From: Nisaea nitritireducens
GTDB lineage: Bacteria > Pseudomonadota > Alphaproteobacteria > Thalassobaculales > Thalassobaculaceae
Direction of reading: 5' to 3'
Assembly (NCBI RefSeq): GCF_014904795.1
Contig: NZ_JACZFS010000030.1
Coordinates: 1 to 64,000, forward strand
DNA: 64,000 bases
Shown: one piece after another, positions 45,084 to 57,046 of the stretch
Position numbering within the stretch: position 1 is the stretch's first letter
How the letters are laid out: each line of letters opens with the position of its first letter
The notes under the pieces: model-generated
What the model was told of the DNA's origin: nothing
Databases searched by the model: none
Seen by the model: the letters and a program-made list of their open reading frames with translations, nothing else
Made by a program: the position numbers and the translations under genes

Positions 45084-46176
45084 AACAACCAGTGCACCGG
45101 ATGCGCCGGTGATCAATATGGGCACCGCCATCCGTGACGGCCTGCTTGAAGCGGCACGGCGCGATCCGTCGGTCATCTTCTTCGGCGAAGGGGTCGAGGA
45201 CCCGGCCGCCCTGTTCGGCACCCTGAAGGATATCGGCAAACATATAGGCCACGACCGGATGATCGAGATGCCGATCGCCGAGAATGGCCTGATCGGCATT
45301 GCCATCGGCGCCGCCATGGCAGGCAAGCGCCCGGTGGTCAGCCTGCAGCGCGTCGAATTTGCCCTGCTGGCACTTGAGCAGATCCTGAATAACGCGGCCA
45401 AGACCCATTATGTCAGCAACGGCCGCCACAATGTGCCGCTCGTCCTGCGCATGATTGTCGGGCGCGGCTGGGGGCAGGGCCCGGAACATTCGCAGAGCAT
45501 GGAAGCGATCTTCGCCCATGTGCCCGGTCTGAAAGTCATCATGCCGGCCTTCGCCGAAGACGCGAAAGGCATGATCGCCGCCGCCGTCGAAGATGCCAAT
45601 CCGGTGGTCGTGATCGAGCATCGCTGGTCGCATTATACGACAAGCCCGGTCGCGGAAGGCTATGTCCACCGTCCGCTCGACGGCCCGCGCACCGTGCGCG
45701 AGGGCGACGGTCTGACCATCGTTGCCACCTCCTACATGACGCTGGAAGCCGTCCGCGCCGCCGACAAGCTGGCGGAGGCCGGACACCCGGTCGAAGTGCT
45801 CGACCTGCGGGTGATCCGGCCGCTCAATCTCGATCCGATCGTCGAAAGCGTGGCCCGCACCGGGCGGCTGCTGACCGTCGATACCGGGTTCCGGATGTTC
45901 GGCATCGGCGCAGAAATCGTGTCCGAGGTGACAAGCCGCTGTTTCGATCTGCTTGACGCCGCCCCGGTCCGTCTCGGCCTGCCGGACCATCCAACGCCAA
46001 GCTCGCGCGGGCTGGTCAAGGGCTTCTACCCGGATGCCGCCCGCATCGCCCGTACAGCGGCCGAAATGATGGGCCTGGGTGATGCCGAGATAAACGCCAT
46101 CGAGCAAGATATCCTGACAGACCGCAAGGACCTCCCACTCGACGTACCCGATCCTTTCTTCAAAGGCCCGTTCTGA
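45070..46176 (+). CDS. Thiamine-diphosphate dehydrogenase E1 component, beta subunit
   Basis: 368 aa from the ATG at 45070 (an in-frame ATG follows at 45076). E1-beta features: INMGTAIRDGLLEAARRDP, FFGEGVEDPAALFG, MIEMPIAENGLIGIAIGAAMAG and HSQSMEAIFAHVPGLKVIMPA, then the C-terminal lipoyl-side domain with YMTLEAVRAADKLAEAG and VLDLRVIRPL. The gene partly overlaps E1-alpha and its stop overlaps the next gene's start (TGATG), so the three are translated together. Confidence 0.92.
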   Translation: MSMPETTSAPDAPVINMGTAIRDGLLEAARRDPSVIFFGEGVEDPAALFGTLKDIGKHIGHDRMIEMPIAENGLIGIAIGAAMAGKRPVVSLQRVEFALLALEQILNNAAKTHYVSNGRHNVPLVLRMIVGRGWGQGPEHSQSMEAIFAHVPGLKVIMPAFAEDAKGMIAAAVEDANPVVVIEHRWSHYTTSPVAEGYVHRPLDGPRTVREGDGLTIVATSYMTLEAVRAADKLAEAGHPVEVLDLRVIRPLNLDPIVESVARTGRLLTVDTGFRMFGIGAEIVSEVTSRCFDLLDAAPVRLGLPDHPTPSSRGLVKGFYPDAARIARTAAEMMGLGDAEINAIEQDILTDRKDLPLDVPDPFFKGPF

Positions 46177-47315
46177 TGGCCGCCGAGACAGAGGGCCAGC
46201 CGATGCAGGTCCGCTACTCTCCCCTGGAACAGCAATTCGCCGATGTCGATGAGATTTTCGACGAGTTACGCGCGCTGGTTCGTTCCACCGACTTTACCCT
46301 CGGCAAGGTCGTCGGTGAATTCGAGGAGATGTTCGCTGCTGCCGCAGGATCGAAATATGCCATCGGTGTCGGCTCCGGCACGGACGCGCTGAAGATCCCG
46401 CTCAAGGCCCTCGGCATCGGCCCCGGCGACGAAGTCATCACCGCTGCCAACACCTTCTACGCCACCGCAGGCGCCATCGCGGAGACCGGCGCGCGGATCG
46501 TCTTCGTCGATTGCGACGATACGTTCGGGATCGACCCTGACCTGATTGAGGCCGCGATCACCCCCCGTACCAAGGCGATCATGCCTGTCCATCTGGCCGG
46601 CGACATGGCCAACATGACGCGGATCACCGCAATTGCCGAAAAGCATGGCCTGTCAGTGGTCGAGGATGCCTGCCAAAGCCTCCTTGCGACGGAAGCGGGC
46701 CGCCCGGCGGGTACGTGGGGCATTGCCGGCGGATTCTCCATGCATCCACTCAAGATCATCAATGTCTGGGGCGATGCCGGTGTAATCGTCACCGACGATC
46801 CCGAGATGGACCGGATGTGCCGGCTCTTGCGCAATCATGGCCTGCGCAACCGCGATGAGATGGAAATCCTCGGCTACAACACGCGCCTCGATTCCGTGCA
46901 GGCGGTCGTTGGCAAATGGATCGTCGCCAGGGTTGAGGATATCGTCGCTGGCAGGATCAAGGCTGCCGAGCATTACGACGCGGCATTCGCAGATGTGCCG
47001 GAGATCACGCTTCCCGTCCGGCGTGCCACGAAAGGCCCGGAAGAACGCTCGGTTTATCTGAACTATGTGGTTTATGCCGAACGGCGGGACGAACTACTCG
47101 CCCACTGTCACGCGCGCCGGGTCGACGCCAAGGTGCATTATCCGATCCCGCTCTACAAACAGGATGCCCTGCGCCATCTCGGCTATACGGATGGCGCCTT
47201 CCCGGTGACCGACCGGCATACGGAAACGATCATCAGCTTTCCGGCGGACCAGCATCTTTCGACAGCCGAGCTGGATTACCTGGTCGGTGTGGTTCGGGGA
47301 TTTTACGGCCGCTAG
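46176..47315 (+). CDS. DegT/DnrJ/EryC1/StrS sugar aminotransferase, copy 2
   Basis: 379 aa, same family as the 40729 gene. GVGSGTDALKIPLKALG, VITAANTFYATAGAI, VVEDACQSLLATEAG and the PLP lysine K193 in FSMHPLKIINVWGDAG are present, with LGYNTRLDSVQAVV. It differs from copy 1 across the substrate-facing segments, so the two probably act on different keto groups or different sugars. Last gene of the plus-strand run; it overlaps the convergent flippase-like gene by 4 nt. Confidence 0.92.
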   Translation: MAAETEGQPMQVRYSPLEQQFADVDEIFDELRALVRSTDFTLGKVVGEFEEMFAAAAGSKYAIGVGSGTDALKIPLKALGIGPGDEVITAANTFYATAGAIAETGARIVFVDCDDTFGIDPDLIEAAITPRTKAIMPVHLAGDMANMTRITAIAEKHGLSVVEDACQSLLATEAGRPAGTWGIAGGFSMHPLKIINVWGDAGVIVTDDPEMDRMCRLLRNHGLRNRDEMEILGYNTRLDSVQAVVGKWIVARVEDIVAGRIKAAEHYDAAFADVPEITLPVRRATKGPEERSVYLNYVVYAERRDELLAHCHARRVDAKVHYPIPLYKQDALRHLGYTDGAFPVTDRHTETIISFPADQHLSTAELDYLVGVVRGFYGR

Positions 47316-48301
47316 GTGGCCGGGCCGCCTGCGGCTTCTGTCACACTCTCGGCGCGTTCCACGACCGGGCGACTCAATAACCAGAGCAATCCGCCAAGCC
47401 CCGCCGCGATCATCACCGACAGGCCCCAGAGGATGGACGCCGCGAGCGCATGTTCCAGCGGCATCCCGGTCATCGCGAAGATCCCGACCATAAGACCTTC
47501 CCGCACGCCCCAGCCTCCGACGGAGATCGGCAGCAAAGTACCGAGGATCACCAAAGGCAGGGCGCCAAGCACCATCGGGAAGTCGACCTCGACCGAAATC
47601 GACTTGAATACTACCCAGAGCCCGAACGCGCTGATGACATGCAGCAGGTAGCTTAATCCAATAACGATAGCGGACCGGTATCCCGCCCGCCACAGCACGC
47701 GGGAATCCCTGAGCATCGCAGCGAAGGGGCGGCCGAACCGGTGATCCTCGATCAGATCCGCGATCCAGTCCGCGCTGGAAAGGCCCATCGCCAACAGGAC
47801 GAGCGCTCCACCTACCACGAGGATTGCAACGGTACTGAGATTGGGATCCGGCGCGACCTTTGCCACGGTCACACTGGTCACGACCAGAAGCGTCAGAATG
47901 GAGACAAGGCCAGCCGTTCGATCAAGAAGCACGGTACTTGCGGCGCGGGACAACGGCAGACCGTGCTGGCTGACAAGCCAGATACGAACCGTGTCGGCAC
48001 TGAGAGAGCCCGGAAGCGCCTGATTGAAAAACATTCCCGCCAGCAGGATACGAAATGTCTGCCAGGGCGACAGAGGCACCCCGGTCCCCCGGATGAGCAG
48101 GAACCAGCGGCAGGCACCGATAAAGAACTGCAGGATGACAATCCCGACGACGCAGCCCAGCAGCGGAAGAGACGGCGATAGCGCCGCGGAAATCAGGCGT
48201 GAAAGATCGACCTGATAGATCAGGGACCCAATCAGGACACAACTTATAGCGATTTTCAGGAAAAGCTTCGCTTTTGCCGTCAAGACGATACGCCTACTCA
48301 A
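47312..48301 (-). CDS. Flippase-like membrane protein (UPF0104/LPG synthase TM family)
   Basis: 329 aa with about seven to eight hydrophobic helices. Family features: FFIGACRWFLLIRGTGVPLSP, FFNQALPGSLSADTVRIWLVS, and near the C-terminus ILGTLLPISVGGWGVREGL. Relatives are involved in lipid or polyprenol-linked glycan handling, including the membrane part of lysyl-phosphatidylglycerol synthase. The start is uncertain: the frame opens with TTG at 48301, and a second TTG six codons on has a better ribosome site. It may export the product of the adjacent operon. Confidence 0.82.
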   Translation of the reverse strand: MSRRIVLTAKAKLFLKIAISCVLIGSLIYQVDLSRLISAALSPSLPLLGCVVGIVILQFFIGACRWFLLIRGTGVPLSPWQTFRILLAGMFFNQALPGSLSADTVRIWLVSQHGLPLSRAASTVLLDRTAGLVSILTLLVVTSVTVAKVAPDPNLSTVAILVVGGALVLLAMGLSSADWIADLIEDHRFGRPFAAMLRDSRVLWRAGYRSAIVIGLSYLLHVISAFGLWVVFKSISVEVDFPMVLGALPLVILGTLLPISVGGWGVREGLMVGIFAMTGMPLEHALAASILWGLSVMIAAGLGGLLWLLSRPVVERAESVTEAAGGPAT

Positions 48302-48527
48302 TGATTTGCATACGGGTTACCGGGGGCCAGCTAAACGCGCCACAAGGTGCACCGCAAACGATACGTCCTATCTGGTAACACCCACGGGAAATATAAAGTT
48401 AACGCCGGCAATATTGATCACGATTATATTTTCATCACCCGACCGAACAATCACTACCGTTACACGGTTGGGCCGTGCAATCTTTTTACGGCAATGATTT
48501 CGGGCCTTTGCTTCAGGAATAGTCACA

Positions 48528-49232
48528 ATGGCAAGTCAGGTGAAACAAGCTTTCGACAGCTCCCTCCTCGGAGGCCCTGTCTATCGCCTGGAGATCGCAG
48601 ACGAGTCCGAGCTCCGGGATATACGTGATTTGGTGCCGGACGATGCGATTCTGGTATCCGTCCGGTTACCGGAAGCATGGCGCCCTCCGGCAGAGGACAG
48701 CGGTTTCCGGGAAATCGAGACGCTTGTGCAACTCGAACGATATTTCATCCAAGAGGATCTCCAACCCGCTTCCCCGAATATCAGGTATTCAAACCCGAGC
48801 GACGGAGAGTCTTGCGCAGCTATCGCCCAAGCCGTTTTCCGCTCGGACAGATATCACGCCGACCCAAAGGTCTCGGAGAAGGTCGCAAGCCGGGTCAAGG
48901 CGGCGTGGGCCCGGAATGAAGTTAATGGACGAACGGACAGGACCTTCATCTGGGAAGAAGATGGCGAGATTGCTGGCTTTAACGGGTGCCTTCTTCAGAA
49001 CCGTATAGTGACCATTGACCTGATCGCCGTCTCGCAAGCCCATCAGGGACAAGGGATCGGCGCCGCACTTATCAAGGCAGCCTTTTCCCACTATGCCAGG
49101 CTGGCTGATTGCACCCTCATTGCGACCCAGGACAGCAATACAGGCGCGCTCGCGCTTTACCGCAAGCTGGGCTTCATCGAGACAGCCCGCTTCCGGACAC
49201 TTCACTATGTGCCGAAACCGATCGGTTTTTAA
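48528..49232 (+). CDS. GNAT acetyltransferase, WecD/dTDP-amino-sugar type
   Basis: 234 aa with an N-terminal domain (about 1-95) of the sort seen in dTDP-fucosamine acetyltransferases and a C-terminal GNAT domain. The acetyl-CoA loop is AVSQAHQGQGIGAALIKAAF (QGQGIG), then TQDSNTGALALYRKLGF. It could N-acetylate the amino group placed by one of the DegT aminotransferases. It is separated from them by the minus-strand flippase-like gene. GC content appears lower than in the core operon. Confidence 0.82.
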   Translation: MASQVKQAFDSSLLGGPVYRLEIADESELRDIRDLVPDDAILVSVRLPEAWRPPAEDSGFREIETLVQLERYFIQEDLQPASPNIRYSNPSDGESCAAIAQAVFRSDRYHADPKVSEKVASRVKAAWARNEVNGRTDRTFIWEEDGEIAGFNGCLLQNRIVTIDLIAVSQAHQGQGIGAALIKAAFSHYARLADCTLIATQDSNTGALALYRKLGFIETARFRTLHYVPKPIGF

Positions 49233-49271
49233 TAAGCGCCGCTATTCACAGCGGCCCCATATTCTTTACCG

Positions 49272-50495
49272 TCACGTCAGAAAACCGGGATTTGTTTCCA
49301 GATAGGCTGAGCATAAACGCTGCGGCCACCGCGACGGCGTGGGTCCTTGCGTTGCCGTGCCGCGGACCGTTTCGTCAAACTCGGCTGTGATTTGCAAAAA
49401 CCGGTTCTGAACTTCCAGATCCTGCGGCGTTTGCTCCTCGACAAACCGGGCCATCTCCATGACCCCTGCGAGAACTTCTTCCGCGCTGTTGCTTTCAACC
49501 CGCAGCCCCGCAGCCTCCAGTGCCCCCGCAGTGGGAATCCCCTTCAGGTTGGCGAGCCCCATATCTCGATACGAGAGACGGTCTCCGTTTCCCCGCACAT
49601 AGTGGGTGAAGATCGAGAGCTCATGAGGCAAGAATCCCCAGGACGAAACCGGATAGGCATTGGTCACCAGGAACGGCTTACCCAAAGACTGGAATATCGA
49701 GAAGGGCCCCGATTGCGTGCAGATGCCAAACGCAGCTCCGCCAATCAGCCCGAAATCAAGCGACCGATCATGTGCGTCGTGCCTCATGGCTTCTATGTAA
49801 TTCGGGTCGGTGAGATCGAGTGCGGGGCTTGCAATATCGCCGATCCGGATCACCGCATACCCGTTTTCGAGCAGAAACTTCACTCCATCCCGGTAGGCTT
49901 CGATAGGCGTGAACCTGAACGAGTGGTACGCCATATCCGGAGCGAAACCGGCATCGCGAACATGCAGCACGACATAGGGCCGTGATGGATCTTCAATTGA
50001 ACTGTCGAGAAACTTTTGCGCTGCGTCACGCACATGGTTCGGAACGGAGAAGAACCGATGCGGCAGGCCATTTGCCAATTGTTTAGTGAAGTCCTTATAG
50101 AGGGTCTGTGGTGATCTTAGATAAAGATCGTAGTTGCCCAGCCCGAAGGCACCGGCATCAATGAAACCCATTGTCGTCAAAATGATGTCGTCGGTCTCGA
50201 TAACCGTGAATTCTGATTTCAGATATTCAAAGACTGCCGCGTTGGCCGCCTGCGCGCCGGGGCCGGTGACAATCACGATCTCGTCGTAGCGCTCTCGGAA
50301 CATTGTGTTCAAGCACCACGGCTCTGCTATCAGATGTCCCATGCGGCTCGGCTGGGCGAGCACATAGACGAGGTAGCGTTTGTCACTATCGAGGCGCGCG
50401 TTAAGCAGCTCGACAAGCCGGCCAATATGTACTTTCAAACGTTCAGGATCGGCCAGTTCCTCACGGAACACTCTATCCCTCGGTGTTTCCTCCAA
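49272..50495 (-). CDS. TIGR04372-type glycosyltransferase
   Basis: 407 aa from a TTG at 50495 that has GGAGG seven nt upstream; a GTG eight codons on is an alternative. The sequence fits the putative glycosyltransferase family TIGR04372: YVLAQPSRMGHLIAEPW at the start, YVVLHVRDAGFAPDM, FRFTPIEAYRDGVKFLLENG, and FGICTQSGPFSIFQSLGKPFLVTN, with a GT-B-like C-domain. No membrane helix. By eye its GC content is lower than that of the methionine genes beside it. Likely adds a sugar to a surface glycan. Confidence 0.75.
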   Translation of the reverse strand: MEETPRDRVFREELADPERLKVHIGRLVELLNARLDSDKRYLVYVLAQPSRMGHLIAEPWCLNTMFRERYDEIVIVTGPGAQAANAAVFEYLKSEFTVIETDDIILTTMGFIDAGAFGLGNYDLYLRSPQTLYKDFTKQLANGLPHRFFSVPNHVRDAAQKFLDSSIEDPSRPYVVLHVRDAGFAPDMAYHSFRFTPIEAYRDGVKFLLENGYAVIRIGDIASPALDLTDPNYIEAMRHDAHDRSLDFGLIGGAAFGICTQSGPFSIFQSLGKPFLVTNAYPVSSWGFLPHELSIFTHYVRGNGDRLSYRDMGLANLKGIPTAGALEAAGLRVESNSAEEVLAGVMEMARFVEEQTPQDLEVQNRFLQITAEFDETVRGTATQGPTPSRWPQRLCSAYLETNPGFLT

Positions 50496-50569
50496 GACCA
50501 GCCTCCGGCTCTCGCACCAACATAGGTCCAGAACCTAACCCGTCTGAAGAAAGACGGGAATCCCTGAAG

Positions 50570-53256
<2,687 letters not shown>

Positions 53257-53260
<4 letters not shown>

Positions 53261-54321
53261 GCCGGCACCTCGAACGGCTCAAGGCCGGAAAGCCGCATGC
53301 GCCGCGGCGGTTTCGGTATCTCGCGCGGCGGCACATCCTTGACCGCCTCGGCGATTGCCCGGATGTGATCCGGCGTGGTGCCGCAGCAGCCGCCGACGAT
53401 ATTGACCAGTCCGTCCCGGGCCCAGGCGCCGATCTCACGCGCGGTTTCTTCCGGGGTCTCGTCATAACCACCAAAAGCGTTCGGCAGTCCGGCATTGGGA
53501 TAGGCGCTGACACAGGTTTCGGCGACGCGGGAAAGCTCGGCCAGAAACCCGCGAAGCTGATGCGCTCCGAGCGCGCAATTGAGGCCGACACTGATTGGCT
53601 TGGCGTGGCGCACCGAGTTCCAGAAGGCTTCCGGTGTCTGTCCCGAGAGCGTGCGGCCGGAGAGATCCGTAATCGTGCCGGAAATCATCAGCGGCAACCG
53701 GATACCGGTCTCTTCTGCCAACTCGTCGATCCCGAACAAAGCCGCCTTGGCGTTCAGCGTATCGAAAATGGTCTCCACCAGCAGCAGGTCGGCACCGCCT
53801 TCGATCAGACCACGAGCGGCTTCCTTATAGGCTCCGGCCAGCTCATCGAAATTCGTGTTCCGAAAAGCCGGATCGTTGACGTCCGGAGAAATCGAGGCCG
53901 TCCTGTTGGTCGGGCCGAGGGCACCGGCAACGAAACAAATCCGTCCCGGCTCCGCCGCTTCGGCTGCATCGGCGGCCTTCCGTGCAATCCGAGCGCCTTC
54001 GAAGTTCAGCTCGTAGACCAGATCCTCGGCGGCATAATCGGCTTGGGCGATCGTGGTCGCGCTGAAAGTGTTGGTCTCGACGATATCGGAGCCGGCATCG
54101 AAATAGGCCCGATGGATCTCTTCGACGATTTCCGGCCGGGTCAGGTTCAGGATATCGTTGTTCCCGCGCAGGTCGGAGCCATGGTCCGCCAAGCGCTCGC
54201 CCCGATAGCCGGCCTCGTCCAGGTTATAGCCCTGCACCATGGTCCCCATGGCGCCGTCCATCACGAAGATGCGTTCGCCGAGCAGGGTTTCGAAGGCTTT
54301 GATCCGGTCTTCCCGATTCAT
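53257..54321 (-). CDS. metH: Methionine synthase, homocysteine-binding subunit (MetH N-part)
   Basis: 354 aa, homocysteine S-methyltransferase domain. [37 protein letters not shown] and [15 protein letters not shown] open it; GLNCALG and [12 protein letters not shown] supply the three zinc cysteines, so the subunit should be active. The ATG at 54321 has AAGGAAA upstream. Overlaps by 4 nt both the next gene (53257-53260) and the previous one (54318-54321). Confidence 0.94.
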
Positions 54322-55187
54322 TTTCTTTTCCTTCTCCGGACCAGCGTCGTGGCCCCGAGGCTTGTTTTGATAACGCGGCGGAGATCGCGCGGCGACGACG
54401 ACGGCAGGAAGGCAAGCCGCCCTCCCAGCATCGGGTCTTCGCACAGCGTCCGCACAGTGTTGGCATCCGCCGCCGGGCTGAGAGCCACAGCCCCCTTCCA
54501 GTTCGGCAATACATGTTCCAGCAGTGCCGGAGCGGTTTCAGGGATATCGCCCGGATTAACGCCGATCGCCGCAACCTGCATGGTCGAAGCAAGCACGGCG
54601 GATTGTGCCAGATCTTCATGGATCTGGTCGCGATCAAACCGGCCCGGCTGCAATGCCGGACGCAGCAGCAGCATCAGGGGAACCTTCTGCTCTGCCTCCG
54701 TCATGCCCCAGCGGGCCCCGTTCATCGCCGCCGCGACATGCGCGGGACGGGCCGCAACGTCGATCAGTACCGCATCGACACCGCCCGCAACCTGCGCGGA
54801 GACAAGGCAGCGCGCGGCGGATTCGATTTCGTCCGCCGTCATGAAGCCCGTGACCGGAACCCTCGATGGCAAGCGGACATCGCCGATCACCAGCACCTGA
54901 TGAGCCGCTTCGTCAGCCACCGTCCGGGCCAGCTCGGCGCCGAGATAGCTGACGGCGAAGGCCTCGTCGAACATGCGGAAACTGCGCAGCAACTGCGGAG
55001 CGGCGCCGCCGGAATTGGTGAAAAGCACCTCGGCACCGGCCTTCACGAAACGCCGGTGCACTTTCATGACCAGCTTCGGACGCTCGATATTCAGCGCCTC
55101 TACGCAGCCGCTCTTGCCGACCCAGCGCGCCAGTTGCGAGGCCGGCGCCGGGGCAGCATGCGGGATGCGCTCTCCCACTCCCGTCAT
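54318..55187 (-). CDS. Degenerate homocysteine S-methyltransferase-like protein
   Basis: 289 aa; sits exactly between metF and metH with 4-nt overlaps on both sides. It keeps the family outline ([34 protein letters not shown] corresponding to GADIxxTNTF, [24 protein letters not shown]) but has no GGCCGT zinc motif and no GxNC cysteine, and is shorter. It therefore cannot bind zinc and homocysteine in the usual way. It may be a regulatory or structural partner of MetH; similar genes recur at this place in alphaproteobacterial operons as far as I know, without assigned function. Confidence 0.8.
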   Translation of the reverse strand: MTGVGERIPHAAPAPASQLARWVGKSGCVEALNIERPKLVMKVHRRFVKAGAEVLFTNSGGAAPQLLRSFRMFDEAFAVSYLGAELARTVADEAAHQVLVIGDVRLPSRVPVTGFMTADEIESAARCLVSAQVAGGVDAVLIDVAARPAHVAAAMNGARWGMTEAEQKVPLMLLLRPALQPGRFDRDQIHEDLAQSAVLASTMQVAAIGVNPGDIPETAPALLEHVLPNWKGAVALSPAADANTVRTLCEDPMLGGRLAFLPSSSPRDLRRVIKTSLGATTLVRRRKRK

Positions 55188-56050
55188 GCGGCCTCCGACA
55201 GGTTCGGACGCATGCCGAGCAGATGGCATGTGGCGAAGGTCAGCGACGGCACATTGAGGGTGTAGAAATGGAAATCCGTCACGCCTTCCTCGATCAGACG
55301 ATGGCAGAGATCGGCGGCGGTGCTGGCGGCAACCAGCTCACGCGTCTCCGGATCCTCGTCCAGTCCCTCGAACCGCTCGAACAGCCAGTCGGGAACAGAC
55401 GCGCCGCAGCGTTTGCTGAAGTTCACCATCCGGCCAAAATGGCCAATTGGCATGATGCCCGGCACCAGCGGAGCATCGATACCCGCCTTGGTGACCTTGT
55501 CCCGGAAACGCAGGAACAGATCGACATCGAAGAAATACTGGGTGATCGCGCGGTTCGCACCGTTGTCGATCTTTGCCTTGAGATTGGCGATATCCGCCGC
55601 CTCAGACGGTGAGTCCGGATGTGCTTCCGGATAGGCCGCGACGGAAATATCGAAAGCGCCGATCCGGCGCAATCCGGAGACCAGATCCGCTGCATTTTCA
55701 TAGCCGTCCGGATGCGGCTGATAGCGGCCGGTATCCTGGGGCGGATCGCCGCGCAGAGCGACCAGCCGGGTGATACCCGCCTCAAGCCATCCCTTGGCGA
55801 TGCCATCGACCTCCGCCTTGTCGGCACCGACACAAGTCAGATGCGCCGCAGGCTCCATACGCCCGTCGCTCTTCAGTTTCTGCACCACTTTCAGGGTGCG
55901 CTCCCGCGTGGTTCCGCCAGCCCCGTACGTGACCGAGGCGAAAGCCGGACCGAGAGGGGCAAGTTTTTCCACCGTGTTCCACAGGCGCGCTTCGGCAGCC
56001 TCACTGGAGGGCGGGAAAAATTCAAAGCTGACAGAAAGTTTCTCGGCCAT
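55184..56050 (-). CDS. metF: 5,10-methylenetetrahydrofolate reductase
   Basis: 288 aa FAD enzyme that makes 5-methyltetrahydrofolate for MetH. VSFEFFPPSSEAAE, PAFASVTYGAGGTTRE, ALRGDPPQDTGR and ITQYFFDVDLFLRF are the family motifs. Overlaps the regulator upstream by 3 nt-scale coupling (start A shared with the TGA stop) and the paralogue downstream by 4 nt. Confidence 0.96.
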   Translation of the reverse strand: MAEKLSVSFEFFPPSSEAAEARLWNTVEKLAPLGPAFASVTYGAGGTTRERTLKVVQKLKSDGRMEPAAHLTCVGADKAEVDGIAKGWLEAGITRLVALRGDPPQDTGRYQPHPDGYENAADLVSGLRRIGAFDISVAAYPEAHPDSPSEAADIANLKAKIDNGANRAITQYFFDVDLFLRFRDKVTKAGIDAPLVPGIMPIGHFGRMVNFSKRCGASVPDWLFERFEGLDEDPETRELVAASTAADLCHRLIEEGVTDFHFYTLNVPSLTFATCHLLGMRPNLSEAA

Positions 56051-57012
56051 CAGAGCGCCTCCGCCACAAGATCATTAGCAATTTCAATCCGGCTCTTGCC
56101 GGTCCAGATACACACCGTGAGGTCTCCACCGTCGATCCGCTCGACATCCTGAATTTCGAGACCTGCCTTTGCAAACAGCCGCTCCACATCGGCATCGGAA
56201 AACCCGAGCCAGCGATGAGCATGGCGCTCGCGCAGGTCCGCGAGGTCATGAGAGGCGAAATCGACCAGCACAAGCCGGCCGCCCGGGCGCAGCACCCGCG
56301 CCGCCTCGCGCACCATATCGGCCGGGCTGTCGGCATAATGCATCAGCATGTTGGCCGTGACCGCATCAAAGCGATGTGCCGGGAACGGCAGGCGATACAT
56401 GTCCGCATGCCGGACCTGGCAATTCCGCAGCACTTCCTGATCGAGATAGCTGCGGGCAATCGCCAGCATCTCGCGGGAATTATCGACACCGACCGCGGCC
56501 CGAACATCCTCACCGACAAGACGAAGCACACGTCCCGTGCCTGTTCCAATATCCAGCAAATCGCGCACCGGCGCGCTGAGAATGCGGCGCTTCAGACGCG
56601 TATCGACGCTCTCGTCATCGATATGCTGGCCTCGCATATCTTCCCAGTTCTGCGCATTGCGGCGGAAATACTCCTCCGCCACCTGGGCGCGCTGCAGCTT
56701 GATCTCATCCAGCCGCTTCAGATCGACGGAGATGACATCGTCATCATCCGGCGTCAGGTCCACCAGCATACGGGCGAGATCGGACACGTCGCTGTCTTCA
56801 CTCATCCGGTAGAAGGCCCGGCTGCCTTCCTGATGGCGTTCCAGCAGATTTGCCTCGACCATCAGCTTAAGATGACGGGAAACCCGGGGCTGGCTTTGCC
56901 CCAGCACCTGCACCAGCTCCGTCACGGACAACTCCGCATGCGCACACAGCATCAGGATGCGCAATCGCGTCGGCTCGGAGACGGCCCGGAGGCCCTGCAG
57001 CAAAGTTTCCAT
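56050..57012 (-). CDS. ArsR-type regulator fused to SAM-dependent methyltransferase
   Basis: 320 aa. Residues about 1-90 are an ArsR winged helix (SEPTRLRILMLC, ELSVTELVQVLGQSQPRVSRHLKLM); residues about 140-260 are a class I methyltransferase with LLDIGTGTGRVLRLVG and RPGGRLVLVDF. No metal-binding cysteine motif is seen in the helix, so the effector may be SAM or S-adenosylhomocysteine read by the second domain. It is the first gene of the metF-metH operon, with a palindrome 35 nt upstream. The ATG at 57012 is preferred over the 57042 frame opening. Confidence 0.9.
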   Translation of the reverse strand: METLLQGLRAVSEPTRLRILMLCAHAELSVTELVQVLGQSQPRVSRHLKLMVEANLLERHQEGSRAFYRMSEDSDVSDLARMLVDLTPDDDDVISVDLKRLDEIKLQRAQVAEEYFRRNAQNWEDMRGQHIDDESVDTRLKRRILSAPVRDLLDIGTGTGRVLRLVGEDVRAAVGVDNSREMLAIARSYLDQEVLRNCQVRHADMYRLPFPAHRFDAVTANMLMHYADSPADMVREAARVLRPGGRLVLVDFASHDLADLRERHAHRWLGFSDADVERLFAKAGLEIQDVERIDGGDLTVCIWTGKSRIEIANDLVAEAL

Positions 57013-57046
57013 CAACTCGCCAAACAATCTGTTCAGACACAATCAT

